DNA from: Phytomonospora sp040655735
GTDB taxonomy: Bacteria; Actinomycetota; Actinomycetes; Mycobacteriales; Micromonosporaceae
Reading direction: 5' to 3'
DNA: 64,000 nucleotides
NCBI RefSeq assembly: GCF_040655735.1
Contig: NZ_JBFAKK010000011.1
Location: 62,001-126,000 of the forward strand
The notes under the pieces are model-generated. The model was not told where the DNA came from. It searched no databases and saw only the letters and a list, made by a program, of their open reading frames with translations. Both the position numbers and the translations under genes were made by a program. Below, piece after piece: positions 28,579 to 37,591 of this stretch (within the stretch, counting starts at the first letter, position 1; each line of letters begins with the position of its first letter).

Positions 28579-30639
28579 ATGCCCGACCGTCCCGCCCCCG
28601 AACGCCACGCCCTTCGTCTCGACATTCAGGGTCTGCGGGCAGTCGCCGTCGGCCTGGTCGTCTTGTCCCACGCGGGGGTCAGGGCGGTGTCGGGGGGCTT
28701 CGTCGGGGTCGACGTCTTCTTCGTGATCTCGGGCTTCCTGATCACCTCGTTGTTGGTGCGTGAGCTCTCCGACGTCGGTGGCCTGTCCTTTCGCCGCTTC
28801 TACGCTCGGCGGGCCTTGCGGCTGCTGCCGGCGGCGACGGCCGTCATCGTCGCGACGCTGGCCGGTGCGCGGCTTTTCCTGTCCCGCCTGCGCTTCGACG
28901 AGTACGTCGGCGACGCGCTGGGCAGTCTCTTCTATGTCGAGAACGTGCGCCTCGCCTCGGCTGGGACCGACTACTTGTCGCAAGGGGCGCCGCCCTCGCC
29001 GTTTCAGCACTTCTGGTCGCTGGCCGTCGAGGAGCAGTTCTATGTGCTGTGGCCGCTCCTGCTGGTGGCAGGGTGGAGGCTCTTTCGACGGCGGCGGCGT
29101 GCGCTGTTCGCGGCGCTCGCCGTCCTTTATGGAGCATCCTTCGGGTTGAGTGCGTTGACGACGGCGGAATCACCGTCGTGGGCCTACTTCGGGATCCACA
29201 CGAGGCTGTGGGAGCTCGGGGGCGGCGCGCTGCTCGCCCTGTCCGTTCGGCGGTTGGCGGCCCTGCCGACCCGTGTGTCGGGGCCGATGACCTGGCTCGG
29301 GCTGGCCGCGATCCTCGGCTCCGCGGTCGCCTTCGACGACGGCACGACATATCCGGGCTTCCACGCGCTACTGCCCGTCGTGGGAACCGGTCTGGTGCTC
29401 GCGGGGGGTTGCGCGCCCGCGCGGGGTGATGCGCGGCTGGTGTTGGCGCGGCGGCCGGCGGTGTGGGTCGGCGGTGTCTCCTATGGGTGGTACCTGTGGC
29501 ACTGGCCGCTGCTGATCATTGGGCCGACCGCGCTGGGCATGCGCGAGTCCACTCGTCTTTCCCTTGCCCTCGCGGCGATCGCGCTGCTGCTGGCGTGGGC
29601 GAGCCGGCGGTTCGTCGAGGATCCGCTGCGATTCCACTCCGCCCTCCGTCGCCGGCCGGGCAAGGCGCTCTCGGTCGGTCTCGGCCTGTCGGCGGGTGCG
29701 ACCGCCGTGATCCTCGCGGTGGCGCTCTTTCCCCCCGCGATCAGTTCGGGATCGCCCGCTCCCATGCTGGCGCAGGAGATCGCCGCCGCACCCGACGCGC
29801 GAGAACGGCTGTCGCAGCTGCTCGCCGCGCCGGCCGGAAGCCTGCCGAGCAATCTCAGCCCGGCCCTGGGAGAGATCAAGGACCACCGTTCGGCGGTCTA
29901 CCGCGACGGCTGCCACACCGACTACGACAGCAGCCGTGTGAAAGCCTGCGCCTACGGCGATCCGGCCTCGGAGCGGGTCGTCGTCCTGTTCGGCGACTCC
30001 CATGCGGCGCAGTGGTTCCCCGCGCTGGACCGGCTCGCTCGCGACGGCGGCTGGCGCCTGGTGTCGCTGACGAAGGCCTCGTGCAAGGTCGCCGCCGTGA
30101 CCATCGTCCGCGCTGGCGAGGACTACACGAGCTGCGACGCGTGGCGCGCCGCCGCCCTGGAGACGGTCGCCGGCTTGCGCCCGTCGCTGGTGATCGCGTC
30201 CTCCTCCGACGCCGGCGACCTCGCCCATCCGGGTCCGGATGCATTGGCGGACTGGACATCCGGTTACCGGCGGACCTTCGAAGCGCTCACCGCGACCGGT
30301 GCGGAGGTCGCCGTCCTCCTCGACACCGCCTGGCCGCCGGGCGACGCCGTCGAATGCGCCGCCCGGCATCCCCTGGACCTCGACGCGTGCACCGGCGACG
30401 TCGCCTCCGCGACGCGCGATCCCCTGCGCCGCAAGGCGATCGCCGACGCCGCGGGCACCGTTCAGGTCATCGACCCGGTGCCGTGGATGTGCGCCGAGTC
30501 CGGCGCCTGCCCGGTCGTCGTCGGCGACACCTTCGTATACCGCGACGACAGCCACCTCGCCGAGGCCTACGCCGCCGCGATCGCGCCGGTCCTCGGCGCC
30601 CGGATCGACGCCCTGCTCCCGGCCGCGCCGGTCAGCTGA
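28579..30639 (+). CDS. Membrane acyltransferase with C-terminal SGNH domain (OafA/YrhL type)
   Basis: A 686-residue polysaccharide O-acyltransferase of the acyltransferase-3 plus SGNH type. The N-terminal membrane part has about ten helices, with LDIQGLRAVAVGLVVLSHAG, GGFVGVDVFFVISGFLIT, the basic FYARRALRLLPA and HFWSLAVEEQFYVLWPLLL spread over the first 170 residues. After a loop, the extracytoplasmic SGNH domain has block I VLFGDSHAAQW and the terminal catalytic pair DDSHLAEAYA. Homologues acetylate peptidoglycan, O-antigen or exopolysaccharides. The ATG at 28579 follows a GCGGGG stretch. The stop overlaps the end of the convergent VWA gene by 8 bases. Confidence 0.9.
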   Translation: MPDRPAPERHALRLDIQGLRAVAVGLVVLSHAGVRAVSGGFVGVDVFFVISGFLITSLLVRELSDVGGLSFRRFYARRALRLLPAATAVIVATLAGARLFLSRLRFDEYVGDALGSLFYVENVRLASAGTDYLSQGAPPSPFQHFWSLAVEEQFYVLWPLLLVAGWRLFRRRRRALFAALAVLYGASFGLSALTTAESPSWAYFGIHTRLWELGGGALLALSVRRLAALPTRVSGPMTWLGLAAILGSAVAFDDGTTYPGFHALLPVVGTGLVLAGGCAPARGDARLVLARRPAVWVGGVSYGWYLWHWPLLIIGPTALGMRESTRLSLALAAIALLLAWASRRFVEDPLRFHSALRRRPGKALSVGLGLSAGATAVILAVALFPPAISSGSPAPMLAQEIAAAPDARERLSQLLAAPAGSLPSNLSPALGEIKDHRSAVYRDGCHTDYDSSRVKACAYGDPASERVVVLFGDSHAAQWFPALDRLARDGGWRLVSLTKASCKVAAVTIVRAGEDYTSCDAWRAAALETVAGLRPSLVIASSSDAGDLAHPGPDALADWTSGYRRTFEALTATGAEVAVLLDTAWPPGDAVECAARHPLDLDACTGDVASATRDPLRRKAIADAAGTVQVIDPVPWMCAESGACPVVVGDTFVYRDDSHLAEAYAAAIAPVLGARIDALLPAAPVS

Positions 30640-31939
30640 TGTTGATGACATGCGCCCACGGTGGTGGTGCCTCCGGTATGTACTCGGGGTTCCGCTCGTT
30701 GACCGCGCGGGCCGGGCGGGGGAAGAGACCGACCACGGTGCGGCAGGGCGGTTGCGCCGACGGCCAGGGCGTCTGGCCGTCGGTCAGGGCCACGATCACG
30801 TCCGGGCGCGGCCGGGAGCGCAGCGCGCGGGCGAAACCCGAGCGCATGTCCGTCCCGCCACCGCCGATCAGCTCCATGCTCTCCGCCCGGCACAGCGGGA
30901 CGGCCACACCGGCCGCCGCGTCGCAGGAGATCACCGACACCAGGTCACGCCGTCCGCCGACAGCCCGCGAGATCGCCGCGACCTCCAGCAGCGCGCTGCC
31001 CAGTTCGGCGTCGCTGACCGAGCCGGAGGTGTCGATCACGACGCAGACCCGCGGCGGCGTCCGCCGCAGACTCGGCAGCACCACGCCGGGAACGCTCGCG
31101 GAGCGCCGCGAAGGCCGCCGGTAGCTGTGGTTCTCGCCGACGCCCGGCGCACCTGCCGCCGAGCGCACCGCCGCCCCCAGCAGCTTCCGCCACGGCTGCG
31201 GCGGATGGAACGCCTTGTCGGCCCACCGCCGCCAGCTCTCCGGCGCGTCGCCCGGTTTGCCCTTGATCCCCTCGGCGACCCGGAAGCGGACCGCGTCGCG
31301 CTGCTGCCGGCTCAGCCCGTGCGCCCCGTCGGGCCCCAGTTCCCACGGCCGGTCGTGCCCGTCGGCGCCGCTCCCGCAGTCGAGCCACGCCAGTTCGGCG
31401 GCCAGGTCGGTCATCGGCGTCATCCGCAGGTACTCCTCCATCAGCAGCCCGTCGGGCAGCCGGAGCAGTGACGGGACGGCCGCCCCGGTGGGCTGGGGGA
31501 GGCCGTCGCCGTAGATGTCGTCGTTGATCTCGAAGTCGGCGGCGATGTTGCGCCGCAGCCGCTCGCCCGGCCCGTGCTCGTCACGTTCACGCCCGTAGCG
31601 GTCGCCGCGCCCGTGATGGTCGCGGAGAAGGTGCGAGACCTCGTGCACCCACACGCCCGCCAGCTCCTCGATCGGGGTCCGCGCCACGAAGGCGGGGGAG
31701 ACGTAGCAGCGCCAGTGCGCGTCCACGCCCATCGTCGGCACCGACCGGTCCTCGATCACGTGCAGCGCGAAGAGCGCGTCGGCCAGGTAGGGACGGACCC
31801 TCACCGCGTGCAGCCGGGCGGCCAGGAGCTTCTCCATGTCCAGCGGCAGTCCGGCCGGTCGGCCCGACCGGTTCGACGCCGTGGCCCGCGCGGGAGGGGG
31901 CGCCGGACGGGCCGCCGGGTGCTGCGAAGTCCCCGTCAT
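30632..31939 (-). CDS. VWA-like/DUF2201 putative metallopeptidase
   Basis: A 435-residue protein with two parts. The N-terminal half holds the zinc-peptidase-like HEVSH motif (WVHEVSHLLRDHHGR). The C-terminal half is a VWA-like domain with the metal-site motif VIDTSGSVSDAEL, GGGGTDMRSGF and the final ALTDGQTPWP. This is the DUF2201 pattern of putative metallopeptidases paired with MoxR ATPases. The ATG overlaps the MoxR stop codon (ATGA), so the two are translationally coupled. MoxR/VWA pairs act in chaperone-like metal insertion or stress responses in other bacteria; the client here is unknown. Confidence 0.85.
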   Translation of the reverse strand: MTGTSQHPAARPAPPPARATASNRSGRPAGLPLDMEKLLAARLHAVRVRPYLADALFALHVIEDRSVPTMGVDAHWRCYVSPAFVARTPIEELAGVWVHEVSHLLRDHHGRGDRYGRERDEHGPGERLRRNIAADFEINDDIYGDGLPQPTGAAVPSLLRLPDGLLMEEYLRMTPMTDLAAELAWLDCGSGADGHDRPWELGPDGAHGLSRQQRDAVRFRVAEGIKGKPGDAPESWRRWADKAFHPPQPWRKLLGAAVRSAAGAPGVGENHSYRRPSRRSASVPGVVLPSLRRTPPRVCVVIDTSGSVSDAELGSALLEVAAISRAVGGRRDLVSVISCDAAAGVAVPLCRAESMELIGGGGTDMRSGFARALRSRPRPDVIVALTDGQTPWPSAQPPCRTVVGLFPRPARAVNERNPEYIPEAPPPWAHVINIS

Positions 31940-33174
31940 CGGCGTGCCCCCGTCGCCGGTTCGAGTTCGGCCGCCGCGGCGCGCTCCACCGAGTTGTCGG
32001 CGCGGCGGGCGAGGCCGACGACCCCGGCCAGCCGGTCCACCGTCTCCGGGATCTCCCAGTCGTCGCGGCGAAGCTCGGCGAGCGACATCGCCGGGGCGAC
32101 CAGCAGGTCGGGGGCGCCGGTCTCCAGCGCCTGCGTGAGGACGGCCCAGCCCGCCTCCCACCGATCCCGTTCCGGGCGGGCGCCGACGGCGGCGACGACG
32201 GCCTCCAGCGCCGCCTGGCGCAGGTCGCCGCGCACCGGCAGTTCGGTGCCGGCGGGGTCGGCGAGCAGTGTCTCCGGGTCGGGCAGGTCCATGCGCTCGA
32301 TGTGGGCGAGGAGTTCGAGGCCCGGCCCGTCCCCGACGGCGCCGCGCACCAGCAGCGACAGGACGTCGGGGGACACCGCGGCCGCCGTGCCGAAGGCCAG
32401 CAGGGTCAGCGCGGCCTCCCAGCTGCGCGGTGACGGCCAGGCGCCGCCGCGCCGGGTGTCGGTGCTCGGCAGCCGGTGGATCAGCTTCGGCCGGGCGGCG
32501 AGGAAGCCGCAGACCGCGCGGCGGGCGAAGCCGACCGCCTCCGGCAGCAGTTCCGGCATCAGTCGCGGGAGTTCCGCCCGGGGCCAGACGCCGCCCAGCC
32601 CGCGCACGACGACGTCGCGGTCGTGCACCCAGTGGAGGTGCACGAAGCGGTTGGCCAGCGGCGGGCTCAGCTCCCAGCCGTCGGCGGCCGACGCGCGCGG
32701 GTTCGCGGCGGCCACGATGCGCACGCCCGGAGGCAGTCGCAGGGCACCGACCCTTCGCTCCAGCACGACGCGGAGCAGGGCGGCCTGGACCGCCGGGGTC
32801 GCGGTGGACAGCTCGTCGAGGAAGAGCAGGCCCCGGCCGGCGCGCACGATCTCCACCGCCCACTGCGGGGGCGCCATCGGCACTCCGCGCACCTCGGGGT
32901 CGTCGCCGACGATGGGCAGGCCGGCGAAGTCGGAGGGTTCGTGCACGCTGGCGATCACGGTCGTCAGCGGCAGGTCGAGGGTGGCGGCGAGTTGCGTCAG
33001 GGCCGCGGTCTTGCCGATGCCGGGCTCGCCCCACAGCAGGACGGGCAGGTCGGCGGCGACGGCGAGGGTGAGCGCTTCGAGCTGCTCGTCGGGGCGCGGC
33101 TCGGTCGTGGTGGTCCGCAGGATCGCGAGGAGGTCGTCGGCGAGGTCGAGTTGGGTGTTCGTGCTGGGGTTCAT
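31936..33174 (-). CDS. MoxR-type AAA+ ATPase
   Basis: A 412-residue AAA+ protein. Walker A is LLWGEPGIGKTA near residues 47-58, Walker B is GLLFLDELSTA, sensor 1 is RIVAAANPRASA, and WPSPRSWEA occurs in the lid region. It belongs to the MoxR clade, whose members act as chaperones with VWA partners. It is the middle gene of a three-gene minus-strand unit: a 437-residue unknown upstream (71-base gap) and the VWA/DUF2201 protein downstream (4-base overlap). I set the start at ATG 33174 because the domain begins there; the longer open frame upstream lies in the other gene's antisense. Confidence 0.87.
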   Translation of the reverse strand: MNPSTNTQLDLADDLLAILRTTTTEPRPDEQLEALTLAVAADLPVLLWGEPGIGKTAALTQLAATLDLPLTTVIASVHEPSDFAGLPIVGDDPEVRGVPMAPPQWAVEIVRAGRGLLFLDELSTATPAVQAALLRVVLERRVGALRLPPGVRIVAAANPRASAADGWELSPPLANRFVHLHWVHDRDVVVRGLGGVWPRAELPRLMPELLPEAVGFARRAVCGFLAARPKLIHRLPSTDTRRGGAWPSPRSWEAALTLLAFGTAAAVSPDVLSLLVRGAVGDGPGLELLAHIERMDLPDPETLLADPAGTELPVRGDLRQAALEAVVAAVGARPERDRWEAGWAVLTQALETGAPDLLVAPAMSLAELRRDDWEIPETVDRLAGVVGLARRADNSVERAAAAELEPATGARR

Positions 33175-33245
33175 ATGGGTCACCTGGGTGTGTGAGGGCA
33201 CGGGACGGCCCGTGCGAGCGGTCTCGGGTGCGCGGAATGGCGCGG

Positions 33246-34559
33246 TCAGCGGGTGTGTGCGCGGCTGTTTCGCTTGCGGCGGCGGGGATCGCCGCCGCCG
33301 TGCGCGCGGGTGGGATGTGCGGTGGCGAGCCGCGAGCGGAAGAGCCCGTGGTCGACGCGGCGTGCGGCGGCCGTCTCGAGTTCCTCGCGCAGCGGTCCGT
33401 CGCGCAGGATCGCGGCGGGGCCGAGGAGGCCTTCGACGACGGCCAGCGCGCCGGCCGGATCGCCGTGGCGGAGCCGTTCGCGGACCGCCGGCAGCGCCTG
33501 CGGGTCGCGGTGCACCGCGTCGATGGCGCGCAGGCACGGCAGCGGTGGTCCGCCGAGGGCGACGAGGAGGTCTTCCCGGCGCAGTTGTGCCGCGTCGTGG
33601 TCGATCGCGGTCAGCACCCCGTCGCGCAGGCCGATCCGGTGGATCTCGCCCCGGCACTCGACCCGTTGTGGGTCAACGGGTTCCGGGACACCGCGGGCGG
33701 TCGGTGCCGGACCGAATCCGGCCAGCGCCTCCGCGACGAGCGGATGCAGCCGCCCGGGAGCGACCAGACCGGCCCGCAGCAACTCCAGGTCGGGAAGGGT
33801 GCGGGCCGCCGCTTCCGGGAGGAGGGGGAGAGCGGCGATCTCCTGGGGAGGCAAGGCTTCGCGCACGGGCCGGAAGGTCGGCGCGTGGCTGTCGTCGGGG
33901 GCGACGAGTTCGAGAACGGCGCGCTCGCGCGGACCGAGCCGGACCGTGAAGGCGCCGCGGGGGCGGCCCTGCGACAGCAGCAGCGTCTCCGCCTCGGCGG
34001 CCCACCGCGACACCGCCCATGTGGAGCCGGAGTCTCCGCAGCGGCGGGCCAGTTCGGCGCTGCGTGTGGAGTCCCAGAGGTGGCGGTGGAGGTCGAGCCG
34101 GAAACGCCTGTCGGGATGGGGATGCGGATGGTGGCACGGGCCGCCGTCCCACAGGGCCAGCGACATCCGCTGCCCCGCGTCGGCCCAGCTCGGCGGTGTG
34201 CGGGCGACCAATCGCACCGGCGTGCCGTCGGAGCGCCGGTAGTCGGCCAGAGCGATGGTGAGGCCCGGGCGCAGACGTCCGTCGGGGGCGATGCGGGGAG
34301 CGTGCCAGCGGAGCAGGTCGGGCGCCAGCCGACGCAGGTCACGTCGAAGACAGGTGACCGTTTCGGTGCCGTGGCGGTCGCGCAGGGCGCGGAGATCGAG
34401 ATCGACGTCGACGCGGGCGGCGGCGCAGGCCCCCGCCCAGTCGCCGACCGCACGACGGGCGGTCGCGGTGTCGATCATGGACGGTGGCACGGCGTACTCG
34501 CGTACGCGCTGCCACATCAACAGGCGGGTCGAAACGTTGCTCACGAAGTGAAGTGCCAT
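33246..34559 (-). CDS. Uncharacterised protein of the MoxR/VWA operon
   Basis: A 437-residue soluble protein, rich in Arg, Ala and Leu, without membrane helices. I see no catalytic motif. A His-rich CHHPHPHPDRRF stretch lies near residue 140, and the C-terminus is very basic (RRRKRNSRAH). It is the first large gene of the MoxR/VWA unit; similar three-gene sets occur in actinobacteria, where the first protein is equally unannotated, so it may be the client or adaptor. AAGGTGA seven bases before the ATG supports the start. The ATG shares one base with the stop of a short upstream reading frame. Confidence 0.7.
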   Translation of the reverse strand: MALHFVSNVSTRLLMWQRVREYAVPPSMIDTATARRAVGDWAGACAAARVDVDLDLRALRDRHGTETVTCLRRDLRRLAPDLLRWHAPRIAPDGRLRPGLTIALADYRRSDGTPVRLVARTPPSWADAGQRMSLALWDGGPCHHPHPHPDRRFRLDLHRHLWDSTRSAELARRCGDSGSTWAVSRWAAEAETLLLSQGRPRGAFTVRLGPRERAVLELVAPDDSHAPTFRPVREALPPQEIAALPLLPEAAARTLPDLELLRAGLVAPGRLHPLVAEALAGFGPAPTARGVPEPVDPQRVECRGEIHRIGLRDGVLTAIDHDAAQLRREDLLVALGGPPLPCLRAIDAVHRDPQALPAVRERLRHGDPAGALAVVEGLLGPAAILRDGPLREELETAAARRVDHGLFRSRLATAHPTRAHGGGDPRRRKRNSRAHTR

Positions 34560-34621
34560 CAGCACTCACCTTGCGAGAACGATTCCCCCAATCCGTGCGA
34601 GGAGGTATTCATCTCGGCCAT
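34559..34621 (-). CDS. Possible 20-residue leader or small peptide
   Basis: A short frame (ATG 34621, alternative ATG 34612) ends ...GESFSQGEC with a TGA that shares its last base with the ATG of the next gene, the arrangement expected for translational coupling. No ribosome site is visible before either ATG, so it may be an uncoupled coincidence or the end of a longer antisense frame. The Ser-rich, Cys-terminated composition is notable but not diagnostic. Confidence 0.25.
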   Translation of the reverse strand: MAEMNTSSHGLGESFSQGEC

Positions 34622-35072
34622 GGTAGCGAGTGGGTGCGACAGGGTGGGGCGGGGCTCGTGTCGGGGACGTACTGAAGGCCCCCTGTGAGCAACAGGGGGC
34701 CTGCCGATTTCATCCGGGTCTACGGACAGAGCTCGGTTGGGCCCCAGTCTCCCCATACCGTCGGTGATCGGCAAGGACACGCGCCACATCGGACGGCCGG
34801 TTTCCAACGGGGCCCGTCCATCTGCGACAACACCGGTTCTGCACGTGCAGTCCGGTACCTATGGCGTCCGAAGTCGTGCGCCGTCCGGTGATTTGGCAAC
34901 AATCCGGGGCCCGTTGGCGACTGCCGCCCGCGGGTGACCCGTTCTATGCTCATTCTGCCGCGATGGCCTTGAGCAACCGGTTCTTCCGGGTTGGCCGTCG
35001 GCGGACGAAAGATCATTCGGGTCTACGGCCGGTACCCGTAAAGGGGTCCGGTCCTTCACAGGAAGGTCAGAA
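34622..35072. other. Intergenic region with an orphan hairpin
   Basis: About 450 bases separate the MoxR operon (minus) from the small membrane-protein gene (plus). Apart from the hairpin at 34676-34702 I see two imperfect copies of a Gly/Tyr-like phrase: the 11-mer cgggtctacgg occurs at 34717 and 35018. No convincing gene is present. The region probably carries divergent promoters. Confidence 0.4.
34676..34702. terminator. Orphan hairpin in intergenic region
   Basis: A 10-bp stem (34676-34685 with 34693-34702) closes a 7-base loop. No gene obviously ends here on either strand, so it could terminate a short unannotated transcript or act in a 5' leader. Confidence 0.5.
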
Positions 35073-35336
35073 GTGATCTCGGAATTTCAGGTCCGGTCGC
35101 AGGTACCTGCCGGCCGAGTCCGCCGCGGAGGCGAAGGCTTCTCGCGGCAATGGGGAGCGGTGGGCGCCCTCATCGTTCTCGCGGTGTCGATGGGCTTCTT
35201 CCTCGAGCTCCTCGACCGCGGCCTGGGCGTACGCGAAGCGTCGGTGGTGACCGGCGGCTTCGTGCTCGCCTGGATCGTCGCCTTCAAGAGCGCCCGGGGC
35301 GTGCGCAACTTGATGAAGGCCGTCGCGAGGTCCTGA
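35073..35336 (+). CDS. Small two-helix membrane protein
   Basis: An 87-residue protein with a basic N-terminus and two hydrophobic segments (WGAVGALIVLAVSMGFFLELL and ASVVTGGFVLAWIVAF), ending in a basic tail. The GTG start has an AGGAAGG site at good spacing. Three bases separate its stop from the ATG of an XRE-like gene, so they form an operon. Function unknown; it could be a membrane partner of the regulator. Confidence 0.65.
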   Translation: MISEFQVRSQVPAGRVRRGGEGFSRQWGAVGALIVLAVSMGFFLELLDRGLGVREASVVTGGFVLAWIVAFKSARGVRNLMKAVARS

Positions 35337-35339
35337 AGC

Positions 35340-36344
35340 ATGCCTCGCCGGGAGACCGAACTCCCAGCGGACGAGACCGGCCCGGTGGTGCAGTTCGCGC
35401 GAGCTCTGCGGTACCTGCGCCACCGGGCCGGCTCGCCGACCTACCGGGAGATGGGACGCCGTACCCACTACAGCCACACGGCGCTGTCCCGCGCCGCGGG
35501 CGGCAAGCGCCTCCCCAGTTGGGAGGTGACCCGCGCCTTCGTCACCGCCTGCGAGGACGACCCTTCGAGATGGCGTGGGAGGCACGACCGGGCGGTCCGA
35601 TCGACTTCCCCCAGGCCGGACGGTCTCAGCGGCAAGCGCAACCGGCGGCCCGGCTCGCGCGACACGTCGCCGTCTCGGGGGCGGGAGATCCCGGCCGAGT
35701 CCTTCGACGTTCTCATCACGCTCGCCGAAGAACTGGTGCAGGACCCCGGACCCGGCTCAACACCGGCGTCGCTGGCTATGCGCCTGCGCGTGCTCAAGGA
35801 CGCCTCGGGCCTGTCGATCCGCCAGATCGCCCGCATCACCGAGCGAGACCTCATCGCCGACCACCCGTGCGGGCCGCTGGAGAAGATACCGGTCAGCACC
35901 ATCGGGGACCTTCTCGACCAGACCCGCACGAGTTGGCCGAGTCCCGGCGCGCTCCGCTCGTTCCTCGTCGCGCTTCGGGCGCCCGCACTGGTGGTCCGCA
36001 CGATCGTGAAAGCGGTCGAGGTGGCACGCGGCAGCGGCCTCCCGGTCCCCGCGCATGTGGCGCGCCGGATCACCGAGTTGTTCACCGTCGCCGAGGCGCG
36101 TGCCATCAGCGTCGACGAGATCGAGACGCTGGGTCTCGCCGGGCTGCTCGGTGAGCTCGCGGCGATCGACCAGACCGCCGACAGCCGGCTCATCGCCCGG
36201 TTGCAGGCCGAGATCGGGGCACTGCTGGCCAGCGCCGTCGATCCGGCGGCCGCGCCCGAAAGGCAGTGCGCGGCCGCTTTCCGGCAGGGACGGCTGGCGA
36301 GTTCGCGGCCCGACTGGCTCGACGCCTTACGGCCGCCGGGGTAG
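35340..36344 (+). CDS. XRE-like helix-turn-helix protein
   Basis: A 334-residue protein. The N-terminal 65 residues carry an actinobacterial XRE-type HTH: QFARALRYLRHRAGSPTYREM, then TALSRAAGGKRLPSWEVTRAFVTAC. A second HTH-like stretch (LRVLKDASGLSIRQIARIT, about residues 143-161) and SPGALRSFLVALRA repeat the same motif, so it may have two DNA-binding modules. The C-terminus is helical without a recognisable enzyme domain. It lies three bases after the small membrane-protein gene. Probably a transcriptional regulator. Confidence 0.65.
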   Translation: MPRRETELPADETGPVVQFARALRYLRHRAGSPTYREMGRRTHYSHTALSRAAGGKRLPSWEVTRAFVTACEDDPSRWRGRHDRAVRSTSPRPDGLSGKRNRRPGSRDTSPSRGREIPAESFDVLITLAEELVQDPGPGSTPASLAMRLRVLKDASGLSIRQIARITERDLIADHPCGPLEKIPVSTIGDLLDQTRTSWPSPGALRSFLVALRAPALVVRTIVKAVEVARGSGLPVPAHVARRITELFTVAEARAISVDEIETLGLAGLLGELAAIDQTADSRLIARLQAEIGALLASAVDPAAAPERQCAAAFRQGRLASSRPDWLDALRPPG

Positions 36345-36612
36345 GCGGGCTCCGGCGATCGCTTTGGGTTCTCTCCATACGAGACGCCGCGAGAATTCCC
36401 TGCGGCGATCGCGGTGTCTACGATGGACTGCCGCAGCGAGTGGTCTACGCGCTGAGGTCCGCACGGTCGTGAACGCGGAGGGCGCGCTGAGTACGCCGAC
36501 GTGGTCGAGGTGAAGGCGGCCGCCGCTCGATCGACGCCGCGGCGGCCCTCGTCGCCTCAGCCGCGTGGCCCGGCATGGTTCGGCGCATGCCCGCCGACCT
36601 CGCGCCCAGGAT

Positions 36613-37488
36613 CTAACCCTCCCACCGCCACCCCCGGATCGTCTCCCGCATCAGCCTCGCCGCCCGCGTCAGGTGGTTCCCCGTGCCCCACACCAGCGTC
36701 AGCGTCCGCCTGCACTCGGGATGGTCGACGGCGACCCAGGCGACGGGCGCGGGAGGCGCGCCGCGGCGCGCGAAGCCCGGGACCAGCCCGACGCCGAGGC
36801 CGGCCCGGATGAGGTCGGCGACGGCGCCCGGCTCGTCGCCCTCGCACACGATCCTCGGCGCGAGCCCGTGTTCGGCGAAGAGGCGGTCGAGGAGGGCGCG
36901 CAGCCAATGCCCCCGGCGGCCGGTGATGAAGCCGTGCCCGGCCAGCTCGCCGACGGTCACGGACGCGCGCTCGGCGAGCGGGTGGCCGTACGGCACGGCG
37001 AGCCAGACGGGCTCTTCGAGCAGGCGGACGACGTCGAGCCCGTCGCCGTGGATCGGCTGGGAGGCGACGCACAGGTCGACGTCCTGCGCCCGCAGCGCCC
37101 GGCCCATCTCCCCGGCGGCCATCTGGTGCAGCACGACCTCGACGGAGGGGTGAGCCCGCTTGAACTCGGTGAGCGGCCCGGTGAGCGTCAGGAAGGTCTC
37201 CGACGCCAGCCGCACGCTCCCGAACCCCTCGCCGACCGCCTCGGCCACCGCGCGCCGCCCGGCGTCGAGTTCACCGAGGGAGCGTTCGACGTGCCGGCGG
37301 AAGACGCGTCCGGCGTCGTTGAGGCGCAGGCGGCCGGCGCGGTCGAAGAGGGGCGTGCCCAGCTCGGCTTCGAGGCGGGCGATCGTGCGGCTGAGGGAGG
37401 GCTGGGCGACGCGCAGCTCCTCGGCGGCTCGGCTGAGGTGCTCCAGCCGCGCGACCACGACGAACTGCCGGAGCGAGTGCAGGTCCAT
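36613..37488 (-). CDS. LysR-family transcriptional regulator
   Basis: A 291-residue LysR protein with the HTH at residues 4-60 (LHSLRQFVVVARLEHLSRAAEEL and VAQPSLSRTIARLEAELGTPL) and a complete effector-binding domain. The ATG at 37488 fits the conserved N-terminus; the longer frame adds 35 unsupported residues. It diverges from a small membrane protein and multicopper oxidase gene pair with 103 bases between the starts, and probably controls that pair. The inducer is unknown. Confidence 0.88.
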   Translation of the reverse strand: MDLHSLRQFVVVARLEHLSRAAEELRVAQPSLSRTIARLEAELGTPLFDRAGRLRLNDAGRVFRRHVERSLGELDAGRRAVAEAVGEGFGSVRLASETFLTLTGPLTEFKRAHPSVEVVLHQMAAGEMGRALRAQDVDLCVASQPIHGDGLDVVRLLEEPVWLAVPYGHPLAERASVTVGELAGHGFITGRRGHWLRALLDRLFAEHGLAPRIVCEGDEPGAVADLIRAGLGVGLVPGFARRGAPPAPVAWVAVDHPECRRTLTLVWGTGNHLTRAARLMRETIRGWRWEG

Positions 37489-37591
37489 AGCTTCGAGAGC
37501 ATAACCGCATAGCGATATTGGTCTTCGACAAGATAACGCACGGCACATAGCGTCGGCGGCGTCCACAACCCGAACGACAGGAGGGACGCTC

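Noticed and set aside
29368..31124. Large open frames on both strands over the acyltransferase and VWA genes
   Set aside because: They are out-of-phase shadows of the two recognisable genes; composition is Arg/Pro-rich.
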